A stretch of 64,000 nt of DNA from positions 26,692 through 90,691 of the forward strand of contig JAEWJZ010000011.1 in the NCBI GenBank assembly GCA_023386315.1, in the 5' to 3' direction. Source of the stretch: Bacillota bacterium (GTDB lineage Bacteria > Bacillota > Clostridia > Lachnospirales > Lachnospiraceae). The notes under the pieces are model-generated. The model worked only from the letters and a program-made list of their open reading frames with translations, ran no database searches and had not been told where the DNA came from. Positions 18,905 through 33,900 of this stretch are shown piece after piece. A program made the translations under genes and the position numbers. How positions within the stretch are numbered: the stretch's first letter is position 1; each line of letters opens with the position of its first letter.

Positions 18905-21900
18905 CTATTTATCTGGCTTCTTTTTTTTATTAAGAGCTGCATAGAGTGCCAGCATGAAGCCTGACAGTGCCACCATGACCTTTCCGGCATTGGATTTTCG
19001 CTCCCCTGTCTTAGGTAATTTAGCCAGAGGTACGTTTCCGTCATCAACCGTAACCATATCAATCTGGCTTTCACCTGGCATGTTTGCCAGAGGCACCGGA
19101 TCCGGTATAATCGTCACCGTGCTTTGAGGCGTACGGGGTGTTGGACCATCATCATCATCGCTGCCTTCGCCGCGTATTCTCTCATCCTGAATGGTAATTG
19201 TAAAGCTGTTGATCCCATCAAGAGTCAGAGGCGGAATACTGGAATTAATCATATATCCGGACGGCGCTCTGGTTTCAATAATTGTATACGTGTCTGCGGG
19301 CAGACGCTTGATCAGATACTGCCCGCTGCCGTCTGTTTCAAATCTGGAAGCCTCTTTTTCATTCGCTGTATATCCTTCGAACGAACCATTATTAAGCTTC
19401 ACATAACTGCCACCAGAGGTTTTCATAATAAACTGTGCCCCGCCCAGTTTGATATCAGCAAACACAGCATTTGTCTTAACCACAATCACCTTTGATGGCT
19501 GATTCTCAATTGCACCCTTTGTCTTTTCAAATAAAGAGGGTTTTACATAAAGCTCGCTCTTTTCAGACTGGCTTAAGGTAAATTCACTGCTCCACGGCTG
19601 AGTACCAAGCAAATACCCTTTTGGCGCTTTCGTCTCTGTGATCCGGTACGTTCCATAAGGCAGATTTGTGATCACTGCCTTGCCCGAAAGAGTAAATACA
19701 ATGGAATTACCAGTCACATTTTCCGGCGTCCAGGCTGCTCCAGCAGAAGCTGCCAGCTTACGGTAGCTGTCCCATGCTCCTGGTACCATGGTAGATAAAT
19801 TGGTCAGTGTAAATTCTGCTCCTTCCAGTCTCTTATTCGTATCTTCGCTGTCTACCTTTTCCAGGCTCAGGCTTCCTGTGCTGATCTGATTTATTACTGT
19901 TAATGTTACCTCAGATCCATTGTCTACAGAAACGGCTTTGCTGTTATCCTTTAAGATGTTGACCTTTCCTTTTTCGTCCACTCTGATGTAGAACGGTTCA
20001 ATGGTATCATAACGGTCAGACGCATCCTCCCTGATCTGGTAATCTCCGTGTTTTAAACCAAGACTTAAACTGCCGTCATCTCCTGTAACAAATGTTCCGC
20101 TTCCGGCATCCTGCTGCGTATGGAACCGGCTGGCCCCGAATACGGATAAAATTCCGTTATCTTCATATTTTCCAGGCCCAAGAATATGGAAGCTGATTCC
20201 ACTTATACTTCTTTGCAGGTTATCCGTTTTCTTAATCTTTATAACAAATTGTGCACGGTCATTCACCACCTGGTTATCAGCCGTCAGCCGGGCATTTTTC
20301 TGGTCTTCTGAAAGAGTAAAGTCAAATTCTGCCTTACCGTTTAAGCTTAAATAACCTTCCGGAGCTTTCTCCTCTTTCAGCGTATAGGTACCATAAGGTA
20401 TCCTTTCAATATCAACGTGGCCATTAAACGCTGTAAACCGAATGCTGTTTTCATTTTTTTGTACATCACGGATTCCCATGGCACCCAGCTCTTCTGCGCT
20501 CATCTTAAGAAGCTTTTCTGTGAAGTCTTCAAATGCACCTTCTACCCGGGTTGTTTTCTCTGTTAAAGAGAATTCCGCCGACGGAAGAAGTTTTTCTGTC
20601 ACTCCATCCACCTTGTCAAAGGTCAGATTTCCGGTCCCATAATCATTGAAGACAAGCTCACTGCCATCTGCTGTTACTATACTGGCTTCACTGTCTGCCT
20701 TTAAGGTGACTTCATAGACCCTGCTGCCTGCTTCATATCCAGCCGGAGCTGTCTTCTCTTTTACATAATAGGTTCCAAGAGGCAGCATCTGGGACTCTCC
20801 CATTCCATCATTTCCTGTTGTCATGGTACCGGCAAGTGCTGTTAATCCATCATCGGAGTAAATCTCAAATACAGCTCCGGAAAGATGCATTTCATGGTTA
20901 TGGGATGCAGCCTTGTTGATCCGTATTTTAGCCCGGTCTCTCACATCATATACTGAAATCCTGTCTGTATTACCTGTTTCCAGTACGGAAACCTCCGTAT
21001 CTGCAGACACACTGTAGTTTTCCGGTGCTTTGATTTCTTTTAAAATATAACTTCCTGCAGGCAGACGTTTTACCGTTACAGTTCCGTCACTGCTGGTTAT
21101 AAATGCAGATCCCTCCTCTTTTTTGTCTGTCAGTCCGGTAAACGAGTTGTTACCGTCAAGTGTCACATACTTCCCTTCTAAAGTCATTAAGACAAATTCA
21201 GCATTGGAAAGCAGGATATTTGTTGACTTATCCCGTTTTTCAATTATCAGCTCGTGGGGTGTATTGGCAACCGCACTTTCTCCAGTCAGGCTGATGCCTT
21301 CCGGTTTTTCCAGCTTAAATTCTTTTGTAAAGCCATGGCTGCCGCCAAAGAGATATCCGCTGGGTGCCTGGGTTTCTTTCAGTGTATAGGTTCCGTAAGG
21401 TATCTGTGTTAATATTCCCTGTCTGGAATCTTCTGTCCCATCAACCCGGAAGTTTATAGAAAGAACACCTCCATCTATTCTGGTTGTTACGGAAGAAACA
21501 CCAAGCCCTGTCACATGTTTCAAATACTCTTCAAAGGCTCCTTCTACCAGAGACGTGCCGCTCAGTTCAAACCATGCTCCCGTAATCAGGTTCTTACTTT
21601 CCCCATCCATTTTTTCAATGGTAATTGGTGCAGTCAGTACCTTATTGGTTACTACAACATTGATTTTATTCTGTTGCTGACTGTCCAGGATGATTTCCGG
21701 TCTGTCTTTTCCATTAAGCAATGAGACAGCTCCGTCCTGACCGATTCTGACATAGAACGGTTCTATGGTCTGATAACCAGGCGCAGGAAGCTCTGTAATC
21801 TCATAATCGCCGTAAGGCAGATTCCAGGTAACAACTCCCTCATCACTGGTCTGTTTTACTTCATAGCCGGAATGATCCGGATCGTTTATTTTAAACTTAT

Positions 21901-24900
21901 TTTTAATAAATGGGTTCCATGTACTGCTTTCATACTTTCCTGGTCCTGAGATGGAAAATGAGATACCCTTTACTGCATTATTTCCGGCATTATCCGCCTT
22001 TCTGATGCTTAAACTGTATTCTGTTCTGGTATTCTCAATAACATTTCCTTCTATTTTGCTTAATTCAGCTTTCTGTCCTTGTGAACTGATTTCAAATCCG
22101 GTTTCTCCAAGCTTCTTTGAGATATCATATCCGTCGGGAACCTGAAGCTCTGAAAGAGTATAGTGCCCAAGCGGTATTCCGGTAATGTTCACCAATCCAT
22201 CAGTAACCTTAAAGCTGACGCCCTGCTCCGTCTCCTTTACGTCTGCTATTCCAATGGAGACAGCATCTTTTTTCATCGACGCAATCAATGCATTCCATGC
22301 ATCTTTGACCACATCACTCTGCTTTTCAATCTGGAACACGGCACCAGTAAGCTTCTCCCTGGTGAGCCCGTCAATCTTTGTAAATTCCAGTGACCCGGTT
22401 ATATAAGAATCCTCTACAGTAACCGTGCTCTTAATGGGATCAGCCTCAGTCTTAAACTCCTTGCTCTTAAGAATCCATGCCTTTTGACCCTGGACCTTAT
22501 AGGAATCCATGGATACCATATCCCCGGATACAGCATTGGCAATCTGGTAACCTGCAGGAGCACTGTCTTCAACAATAATATAGTTCATGTAATAAAGAAG
22601 CTCGCCTGCATTCCATACTGCCTCACCGTCTGTAAGGACTGTTTCGCCGGCTGCTGCCGGACTTTTAAGCACACTGGGATTGGTTATCTGTGTATTATTG
22701 AAGGAATCCATTTCCTGGTTTGTAAAAGGACCATATACCGTAAAATGAGCTCCTGCCACTGGATTCTGTGCTTTGTTCGTCTTCTTTACCGTTACGTTTC
22801 TATACGGAACAAAGCCTATATCCTTGGTTGTATCATATTCCCCTGATGTTGACCATAAGAAGAAATCCTCTGAGGAATATCCGTTTTTCGTTTCATTAAA
22901 GTTGCTGTCACGGCTTTCATTGTAGTTTACTCCGCCTTCCAGCAAGGTCTTCGGAAGTCTGGATCTGCCTGCTTTTTTATTTTCCCCGTCTGGCAGCATG
23001 TCAGGTTTGGCAAGCTTCAATACCAGATCCTCGAAACCTTTGGGCATAGTCCCCTCACTCACTTCAATCTGATAATGAGCCGGATCGTCTCCCTTTAAAC
23101 TGGTTAACCGCAGAGACTTGCCGCTATACCACTCATCCTCCGTGCTCTCCGTGAACTCTGAGCCGGTGAGTCCATATGGCTTCGCAGGTGTCAGGTTGTC
23201 AAATAAAAATCTTGCATCCCCGGTTCCCGGTTCCATGGAAATCTGGTCATCCCCGTTTTTGCTGTACTTCAAAAGGCTGACATTAAAGTAACCGCTCTGA
23301 AGCAGAGGGAATAAATCCGTAAGAAGATGATCATTCTTTATGCTTTCATTCTGTATTCCGTTGTTGTCATCATCAATCCAGATTCTGCCTGAAACCTTTA
23401 CATTTCCAGGAACCAGAAGCACCTGGACAGAATTGCTGGTCTGTACCTGGGAGAACTTCTTTTCTTCACTCTCAAGGCTTGCTTCTTTATAGCTGTAGGC
23501 TGTGGCAAAGTCATTGACTGCATAGCCGTAAGCAGCCTCTTCCAGCTCTTTTGCCGTACTGTAAGGCACTGCCGTCTTATACGTGACAACCAGGTTCTCG
23601 CCTGGTGCCAGATAAAATTCAGGATCTGTGATCTTAATTCGGATGGCGGTAGGATCACTGGAACTTCCTGACCAGAATCCGGAGGAGTTGTCATTTAACA
23701 TCGCAGTCTTTCCGGCATTTGCATTATCCTTACTTTCAAATGCTTTATTGGAATACGAAATCTCATAATCAAATCCCTGAACCTTTCTTCCCGAACTTCC
23801 TGTATCTTTTCTGTTTTCAATCGCAATGGACTGAATGCTGTCATACTTCAACCGGAAGTCACTGAGTCTTTCAAAATTACCTGTACTGAAATCCCCTTTC
23901 ACAGGCAGAATATCCATAAGCTGCAGCTGGCTGACATAATCCTGCGCCGATGCATTGTTTACCATAAGCCGGTATAATACGGTTCCGTCGTACTGTGTAA
24001 GCTCCGTATCCTCTGCCGATTTTGCTACCTTTCCTGCCGTAGTTCCTGATACATATCTGGTATCTAAATTTCCTTTTACCTCTTTATAAAGCTGGATACC
24101 AGTTCCGGTGCTCATGGTATTTTCCGCCGAATCAGAAGCATAACCGTAGCTGCGGTATTTTTCATCAGGCAGCAATGCTCCGGCGGGTAAATCACTGCTG
24201 GGCCACTTGGTTCCTGAGCTGGTATTAATCATAAAGGAGGCGCCGGTATGGTTCAAAGAAAATGCCGGCTGCAGTACATCACTGGTTACAAACAGAGTAT
24301 TTAATATGTTTTTACCATAATTAATAATATTTCCTGCAATTTTTGCCTTCACCGATACTGTAACAGATTCGCCCTTTTCCAGATTTCCATTCAGACGGAT
24401 AAACAGGGTCTCCCGTCCGGTATCCGGATCCACTTTTCGTACAGTCTTATCAATGGTCACACTGCCCGGAGCTTTCTCCACTGTGACTGCCGTCAGTAAC
24501 CGGTCTTCACCGGAAGTTTCTCCTGAAACAGTTACTCCCAAAGGAACCAGATCAACAAGTACCGGTTTTTGAACAGGTGCAATTCCTGTATCACCGCTTG
24601 TGGTAGCATTGGTTACCGTAAGCGTATAGGTAAGCGTATCACCCGGCTGTACTCCCTTAACAGGATTTACATTTTTGCTAACCGACAGAATTGGGGCCTG
24701 GCTTTGAATTACTGAAATATCGCATAACGCTTCTGCCTGGCTGGCTTCCTGACCGGGATTTAACGTTCCGTTTACATCCCATTTCCGGTATTTCATGGAT
24801 ACACTTGCATTATTACGGATAAATTTTATATCCTTCTTATAGCTTCCGTCAGCAAGAGTTGCGTCCTGACGGTTCAGCTTTGCCGAAACCGTGATAGTTC

Positions 24901-27900
24901 CCGGTACAAAATCCTGCCCCAGTGTATAGGCGTTTTTCGTGGATCCCTTTAACGTATCATCCCGGTAGCTGATCTTAAATGATTTCACCTTCCTGCTGCC
25001 GACCGGCTTAATTTCACCGATCTCACCATCCCCGGAAACAATTACGCTCTGCACCTCTCCGGTCTGATTTCCATCAAAACCATAGAAGGTTACATCTGCC
25101 ACGATCGTTCCTGTTTTTCCTTCTTTCAGCCGGTTTGTCTGCGCGGCTTTCCCCGGTTTAACAGAAAGAATGGTATATTTTTCATCGCTGTATTCTTTTT
25201 CATCTAGAACATTTTTTCCTGAATCAAGCATGGTCAGCCCCTGATCGGTGACTTCATACTGATCAAGAGGAATGGTATTAACAGCTCCGGGTGTAAGGGT
25301 ATAGGTAACCATCTGACCGTCATTCCACCATAAATCTTTTAAAGAAGCAGTCTGAGTCGTCTTTTCAAGGGATACCCCTGTTTTCTGCTTTACGTTGGTA
25401 AATTCGCAGGGCGGCGGAGTATTTCCTTTTTCAATAGTTACTTCTTTCTTATAAACAGTTCTGCTGTCATCCGGATTGATCACATATCCATCTGTATTCG
25501 GCGTGATGGAGGTCTCTTCAATCTCATAGGTTCCGGGAAGCAGCATGACTGTAGTTCCTGCCTCACCATAAGGTATTGAAACAATATCACCTGTCTGTTT
25601 CCCGGTTTCTTTATTTGTAACCTTTACAAACGCGTTCAGTGATCCGGACGGATTATCCTGTTTGTTACTATCATTTTTAAACAGTTTTAATGGCAGTGCA
25701 TCCTGATTATGCACCGTGAACTGATATACACCAGGCGCTTTGGTATTATTACCAGAGAGCACATATAAATCCAGTCCTGGTCTGGTCTCGCCGTTCTTAA
25801 TTAAATCTGCGGTTACCGGGAGTACGGTTCCACTCTCCCCTTCAAAAGCTTCCAGACGGAAGGTATCAAATCCATGATCCTTTACAGGCACTTCATACAA
25901 GCCGTAAGAATATCCCGACTCCTGTTTTAGCCCCCGGAAAGAAAGCTTACCCTGGGAATCTGTGGTTCCCTCTGTTACATAGTTCCAGGTATTTCCGGCT
26001 TCTTTTTTATAAAGCTCAAAGGTTATTCCTGCTTTTGCTGCTTCTGTCTTGCCGTCTCCGCTGTATTTGGTAATCTGGAAATCAATTCCTCCCTGGTTTT
26101 CTACGGTAATCTCCGTAGTTTTTCCAGTTTCCGCTTTCAGTCCCTGTTCCGGAATTGCTGTCCCAATGGTGAGATATCCAAACGGGGCATTTGTCTCCTT
26201 AATATAATAGGTACCCGGACTGTTTTTCTTTGTTGAAAGTAAAAATTCATAGATTCCGCTTGTTCCAATTTCCTTAAAATCTCCCACATAGGAAGTCAGT
26301 GTCTGATCAGAATATAAGCTGAATGCCGCACCTGTCAGTTTCTTTGAAGGATCTGCTGCATCCACTTTGGTAATGCGGATTCTTGCTTTTGCATACTGAT
26401 TTTCAACTCCTATGGCAACCGGAGTCTTGGTTGTGAAATCAGAGTTAGTTCCTGCCTGGATATAGCCGTCAGACCACAGCCTTCCATTGGTCACTCCTGT
26501 TTCTCCAGTCAGCATCCAGTCAGGATTTTCCCGCTCTTTCACATAGTAGGCTCCGCCTTCCGGGTTCTGTGCCAGCAGCACCTTACCCTCTGCCGAATAA
26601 TAGCCATCTGCTGCCTCGAAGTTATTAATCGTGACTGTTACAGGCTGATTATTCTCATCATATACCGGCTTATAGGCCTTTTCCGCGTCAGAATAGGTGA
26701 ATACATCAAATACCACCTGAGACGGAAGCTTTGTTTTTATATCCTGATCATTTATAAATCCTTCGCCAAAATTAAGTTTCTTTATTATTGTCAGGGTAAC
26801 CTTCATCCGGTTTTCAAAGGTTACTTCCGCATTATGATAAGATCCGGTCATATCTCCGGTCACGGCAACTACCAAAGGTGCGGTATCAACCGTATACCCA
26901 TCCGGCGCTTTCATTTCCGTAATGCGGTACCAGCCTGGCTGACAGTTCTTAAGGACATAGGAACCATCCCCCTGATCTTCCAGCGTTGTGTTCAAAGCTC
27001 CAAAGCCATCCACTGGTTTTTCGTAAGCCGGATCTTCCACATTTCTTAGTAAGCCTCCGTCAAAATCTGTACCAGTGCGGAACTTCATATATTCCAGACG
27101 GAATGCAGCACCTTTCATGGAAGCACCGCTTTGATTATTCTCACCGTCTGTTTTATGTAACGTAAGCTGTGCCAGTCTTGGATTTTTAATGGTCAGAGAA
27201 GCCAGCTGGCCGGTAATCCCATCCGTGACAGGAACCAGAGTTACTTTATTCCCGTCTGCCACCGGCTTGTAACCAACCGAAACTGAAAGTTGTTCAAAAT
27301 AATTATCTGATGCCGTCTTTTCAGCACTGCTTCCCAGTGTCTCACTGATGACAGTATAAGTGCCACTTTCAAGTCCGTTTAAAACAGCAAGATATCTTCC
27401 GTCCCCCTGCTTCTGTGTAACAGCAGTGACCTCACCTCCTGAAGGAGTTTTTAATGTAAATGTGATACCGGAAAGTCCCTCCGGCCTATCTCCGTTCCAT
27501 GCAGTCTTTTCTATCTCAAGCATTGGCTTTTGCGGATTGTAAACAGGCACTGTCAGAGACGAACTTGCTACGGTAAAGTACCTCCAAAGCCCGCTGTCAC
27601 CGGTATACATGGTGATATATAGTTTCTTCTGCTCTGTAGTTAAGGTTTCCTTCATTCGGTAAAGACCGGAAGGAAGTCCTCCTGGTATAAGAATCTTACC
27701 GGAATTGTCTGTAGTATAGGTACCATATTTCTTGTAATCATATCCGGACCCATTCCACTGATACTGCCAGACTTCAAACGCAACCCGTGAGAGAGGTGTT
27801 TTCTGAATATTCATGCCTTCCAGTTCATCGTCTGTTTTATGAAATGTACCAGTATCCGGGATATAGCCATATTTTTTAAGAGTTACCGGATATTCTTTGG

Positions 27901-30900
27901 AAACCTTGTTAATTAACCGGAAATCCGGATCCGTTTTGCTGCTGTCCCAGAAATACTGATCATCAATCCAGTCATTGTTAATCGGTACTGTAACTGTTAA
28001 AAGATGAAGCGTTGCATCCATAGTAACCTTAGATGGCGCATAAATCTCTTCCAGTCCCAGAACCACCTTTACCGGATCACCATCTCCATTATATTGAAGA
28101 ATATCCTTCGGGTCCTTACCCATTGCTGTAATTTTATTGCTTAATTCATCCAGTCTGATGGTTTTTGACAATGCATAACCTGTTTTATAGGTACCGTCAG
28201 ATTCCAGGCCTGTTTCCACCACATCAATTGGCATGAGTTTTTCATTATTGTCCGGATTTAACAGCCATATCTGGAATTTCACACCTCCAAGAAGAGTAGG
28301 CTCTTTTCCTGTGCTCTCATCCTTCAGCCATTTGTTTAAAGCAACCTGAAAATGGTAATTTTCAAGTCCGGTTCCTCCGTTAGAATGCTGATTGGTGATT
28401 ACCGCTATTTTTTCATTTCGTTCGCTATGATAAGTATGCCGGATATCATCATATCCGCTGTACCCTGAATTATTGGGAACAAATACAGCAGCGATTTTCC
28501 CGCCTTCCTCCAGAATATATCCTGGTGCCGCCTTATCCTCAACCAGCCAGTATACATATCCATCCTCCAGTATAGCGGTATCAAACTGACCACTCACCCG
28601 CTCACCCGTCTGTGGATTTACGCGGGTGCCACTTTCATACTTTCCTTTCTCCTCAAATCTGCTTTCATCTGAAAAATCCTTCATTTGAACAGAGGATAAA
28701 TTCTTTGTATCAGCAAGCATCTTATAAAGCGTAAATCCTGCACCATTTACCATATGGCGCTCATCATGGGTTTCTCCGCCAACTGTTGTCCCGTCGCAGG
28801 TTTTCCATATATTAAACTGAACCCAGGATTTATAATTGAACAGTGGATCCGTATATCTGACCAGTGAATCTGCATTAGCCGGAAGATCCTTTCCGCTAAA
28901 CATAACCGCATTATAACGGTTCTCCAAATCCGCCACCGGCAGACTCTTTTCCGGCTGCACTTTGTCAGGAGGAAGAGGTTCTTTATTCCCCATATTTAAT
29001 TCAAAAGGCAGTCTGGATTCACTTCTTGTCGGAACCCGGACTTCTGCTACATAATAGATATCATTCCGGTCAATGTCGTTAAAGGTAGCAATTCCGTCAA
29101 ATTCATTTGTCACCTGTACCTTTACAAAATCAGCAATATCCGGCTGATTTCGATTCACTTTATAAAGAGCCAGATTTACATTTCCTAACGCTCTGTTCAC
29201 CTCATAGAACTGATCATTCCAACCATCACGCCAGTATTTCTGGGTGCGTATGGTCAGCTTTGGCTCATTTTTAATAACAAGAGGTGCACCCGATGGCTCT
29301 CCGTTTACAGTGGAAATAGTTTTCCCCTCTTTCAGTGTGGTTGTCAGCACTTCATAAGATGGAAGATATCCCGGAGGTGCTGAGATTTCAGCAATCACAT
29401 AGGGTATCCGGTTTCCACTGTCATCAAAGATGCGCAGCTTACTGCTGTCAAAGACTGCCTGACCGTTGGTCCCGGATGTCTTTGTCTGAATGGGATTTTT
29501 AATACTGTTTGCCCAGTCATCCTCACGGAACTGAGATCTTAAATAAATTCCAAATACAGCGCCGCTTACTGACGTATTTCTTAAGGCATCCTTTTTGGTA
29601 ACCATCACTTTTCCGTAATTCTGATAGTTTTCCAGAGACTTGCTTCCATTCAAATAGATATTCATTTTTTTATCTGCTGTTGTCTCTGCTGCCGTTACAG
29701 CTGCCGGTCCGTAATAGACCGCCCCATTCTGAATGATATAACCATCATACTGTCCATCTGCCTTGTTGTTCATCAGGAACAGCGGATTGATGATATCCGA
29801 ACCCAGAATTTCCCTGAAGTAATATGTTCCCGGTGCCATGACCGTATCAGTATTGGAAACAATTGTGTTTTTATTGCCTGGAAGTGTAACTGCCGTAAAA
29901 TGATCCCCATCTTTTTGATAAACTTCAAAGGTGATCTTAACGTTACTGTCCATGCTTCCGCTTGAATTATATTTAACCTTCTTTAAATTAACTGATTTGA
30001 ACGGCTTATTATAAAACTTTAAATGGGTGGTTGTGGCATCTTTGGGATACCAGAACCATTCTTTCAGCTGTTCCCTGTTAATCGGTCCGTCTGGTGTAGT
30101 AAACTCCCTGATCTCTGTTCCAACATAGTTTGCCGGTGTCTGTACTTCTTCTACCCGGTATGCTGTTCCAGGATCCAGAGAAACAAAGGTTCCCTCCAGA
30201 GAAACGGTTCCTTTAAATACTTCCGCACCATCCGAAATTCTTGTTATGCGGAATGTTGCAGTGATTTTTTTGCTGTTATCAGTTATGTCATACTTATGAA
30301 GCCAGTAAGGCACTTTCTGCGGTATGTTATATGCCTTCACACTGGTATCAGACTCCCTGCTGACTGTATAAGGTCCGATGAGAGGTGTCTTTATTTCATT
30401 AATAATTGCATTATCAACAGTTTTCCCTGCCTCTTCTGCCTCCAGACGATCCGCACTTCCCACCTCACTCCAGTAATAATCTTTGGTGATATCCAGATTT
30501 CCGGCAGTAATTATTCCACTTTGATCTGTGACATAGATTTTTCCAGGAGTTACTTCGCTGTAATTATTCTGATTTTTATCAGCGGCATACAGCTTAAACT
30601 TGTATCCGGCACTGGAATTATCTGTATTGATCCAACCGGTTGACCACTGATTTCCAAACGTCCAGGTTTCTTTCTGAAGCTTTAAATTTCCCTGTCTGTT
30701 ATTTTTAATTTCAAGTGAAGTTGTTTTTAATGGTACGAGAGTGAATTCTTTATAAAGACAGGTTTTACCATTTTTAATTTCAGTAGTGAACCCACTTCCT
30801 GCAGGATTGCCATCCGAATATCCATCCGGAAGTTCTTCCGCCACTCTGTACCGAATTATATGACTGCTGCTGTCATAAACTGGAAGAACTGCTTCAAATC

Positions 30901-33900
30901 CGCTGTTCCCATCCAGTGAATAGGTATCCCTGAAATTTACGGAAACTCTGGACCAGCTGCTGCCATCCGCAGTGGATTCAAACCAGAAATGGTTGTCAAA
31001 ATTCCATCTGAACTGCTGGGGAACTGCTTCATAAGCTCCACTGTCCTTTTGAAGCAGCTTTGTTACCTGTACCTTTGCTTCATTTAAAGTATTAACAAGG
31101 TAATTACCGCCATCCTTTAAGACAGAAGTTTCCCCCTTCTTTACTGTCACAGGGTATTCCTTCGTGTCCATGATATATCCGTTGGCACTTTTTTCCCTGA
31201 CAATGTATTCGCCAGGTGTAACCGGCTTAAACCGTACCAGACCGTTCTCGTCTGACTGAACCGTTGTCACCTCATTTAATGTACCGTTTATCTTCTCATA
31301 AAGTGTAAATTGTGCACCGCTTAAAGGACTTAAATCTGTTTCTTTCGTGTCAGCACTGTTCCAGGTGCGGGCCTTCTTATAAAATTCGATTGCACCCTTT
31401 CCTACAACGTTATTAACTACTTTGACTTCCTTATTCTCACCTGCCTTAATGGTGAACTTAATCTCCTGACTGTCTCTAAAGGTCTTGGAATCCACCATTG
31501 CATAACTGTATTCTGTTCCTGCAGGTTTCCTTCCTTCTTTAATCACATAGGTCCCAGGATCCGCCTGAATCTGAATATAGCCTCTGCTGCCGGTTGCATA
31601 TGGTATGCTCTCTCCAGCTTCACTGGATGGATTAACCGCTATTGGTCCTCTTTCTAAAGCATTGCCATTTGGATTCAGAACCGTATAATTGGCATAAGGT
31701 GTTTCGTTTCCCGTGGAATCTACAGAGTAAATCTCAAATTCAGCAAATCCGGGATATTCCTTTTCCATTGTCAGGTCATAAGGCTTTAAAACACCGATTC
31801 CTTCATCCAGCATTTTAGTTAACTGAATGACTGCGGGTTTATTTACTTCATGAACCGCTACCGATGCTTCAGAATCATCTTTCATAATCTGAGTGGTTCC
31901 CAGCTTTATGTATTCCAGATGTGCCTGGTTTAAAACGGTAAATACGGAAGAATCATTCACACGAGGGTCATTGTATTTCAAAATAAATGGTTCAAACGGA
32001 TACCTGGCTGTGACCAGATAAGAGCTGTAGGTCGGTGCCTGTTCCGATACATAAATATGATCAGCCCCATTTTGCCCCTGGGATTTATAATTATCTATTA
32101 CAATGGATCCATCTCCGTTTTGTCTTACAGGTATGCTGCTTCCGTCTCCCCACGCAGCAGTGACCGATATAGGTTTCATTTCTGCCGGAGCATTCGGCGT
32201 TGTAATAGAAAGTGTATCTGTTATACGGAAAGAATTTTCCTTAAATCCGGTACGTCCGTAAGTCTGATAAACAGTACCATCAGGCTGTCTTGATATCTCA
32301 CCAAGATTTCCATACATCCCCACCTCTATCATGTAGGTGATATCAACATACTGAGGATTCCCGTCATCATCCTTAATAATAGTATAAGACTGATCCGTAG
32401 GATAAACTCTCTTTTTAATATGCCACTCATCATCAGAGATCAGTTGCAGCTCAGTCTGTGACGGCTGTCTGGCATAAGTAACTGTTGGAATATTTCCCGG
32501 ATATGTAATGTTTTCCTTATCCGTCTTATCTGCAACCTTTACATCAGCATGGAACGCTACGCTGTTATCGGAAAGGGAAAATTTCTCTCCAACCGCCCTT
32601 TTACCGTTTCCGTCTATGTATGCGTTGATAATTATATTATCCGACTTTCCGGGACGGATGGTATGATTCTCATCTCCTGCCTGGATTGCATAGACGCTCT
32701 TATCGCTGTCTGAAGTATAGAGTTCTACCTTCCCGCTCTGTTCCTCCAGTGTAATACCGGCAGGAACCGTAAAATAAATGACCGCATTTTCATATGTATC
32801 AAACAGGGACAGCTTTCCGCCTGCTGCATATTCATAAAGAGGTGCAGCCTGCATTGTATAGGTGATGGTGTAAGTAAAAAGCTTCCCTGCCTTTATTTCT
32901 CCAGTCATGCTCTGGTCAAGATTTATTTCTACCGTTTCTTTTTTATCTGTTGCATCTTCTCCATAATAGCTTAAAGCTGTATCATATGGAGAAAGCTTTG
33001 CCTCGTCGCTTACTTCCATGTTTAATAATGTAATTCCATAACTGGGAACTACCATGGAGAAAGAAGGCTGAACAAATAATGAGATCAGACTGAAGCTATT
33101 TTCTTCCTCTTCCCCGTCTATTCCCATTAAGGCAGACTTCTCTTCACCAGATAAAACACGGCCATCTCCAATAGAAACAATATCGGCACTATCAAAGCTC
33201 TCTGTTTGCAAAACTGCTTCCGAAGGGGTAGCAACTGTTTCAAGTGCCTCTGCAAGTACCGGAACCTGGTGCCTGGAAATAGAAAGTGTTTGACTTCCTG
33301 TTTCATTTTTACTAATAGAAATGTCGCTGCCGGCTTCGGAATCAACGGAATTATTACTGTCTTCCTGCGGCTTTTCATCATCTTTATTATCAATTGCTGT
33401 TTCATCTGATACGGTATCTGAAGATTCATCTTCACTTGCCTGTGGCTCTGCAGCATCTGATTCCTTCTCAGTTGAAATAACAGCTTCGGTTTCGGTAGTT
33501 TCAGTATTATTATCATCCTTAACCGCTGAATCCGTTTCCACTGCCTGTGTTTCTTCTGCTGTTTCCGCGTTTGTTACTGCTGCTGTTTCCCCGGATGTTT
33601 CCGCGTTTGTTACTGCTGCCGTTTCTGCCGCAGAAGCACCCCCGGATGCGCTGTTTCCGGTATTCTGCAAAGCGGTTTCCTCTGCATTTTCACCAACAAC
33701 CGCATACTCATCCATCTGGGCTTGTGTAATAACAAAATTGTCACTTACTACCCTGAGACGGAATTCACATTCCCGGTCCTTATATCCGTTTACACCAATG
33801 ATCTGAACATTCTGAAGGATAGATTCCTGTTTAATACGGTCTGATTCATCAGTCTGGGGAAAGAGCTCACCGTCAAGGGCATCAGAAACTACCACAAGGT

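Noticed and set aside
30023..30643. Plus-strand open frame of 206 codons inside the giant gene
   Set aside because: Cys/Ile/Phe-rich shadow of the adhesin coding strand without domain content.
33321..33806. Plus-strand Ser-rich open frame of 161 codons opposite the adhesin linker
   Set aside because: It mirrors the low-complexity Glu/Thr linker of the giant gene on the other strand and has no ribosome site or recognisable domain.
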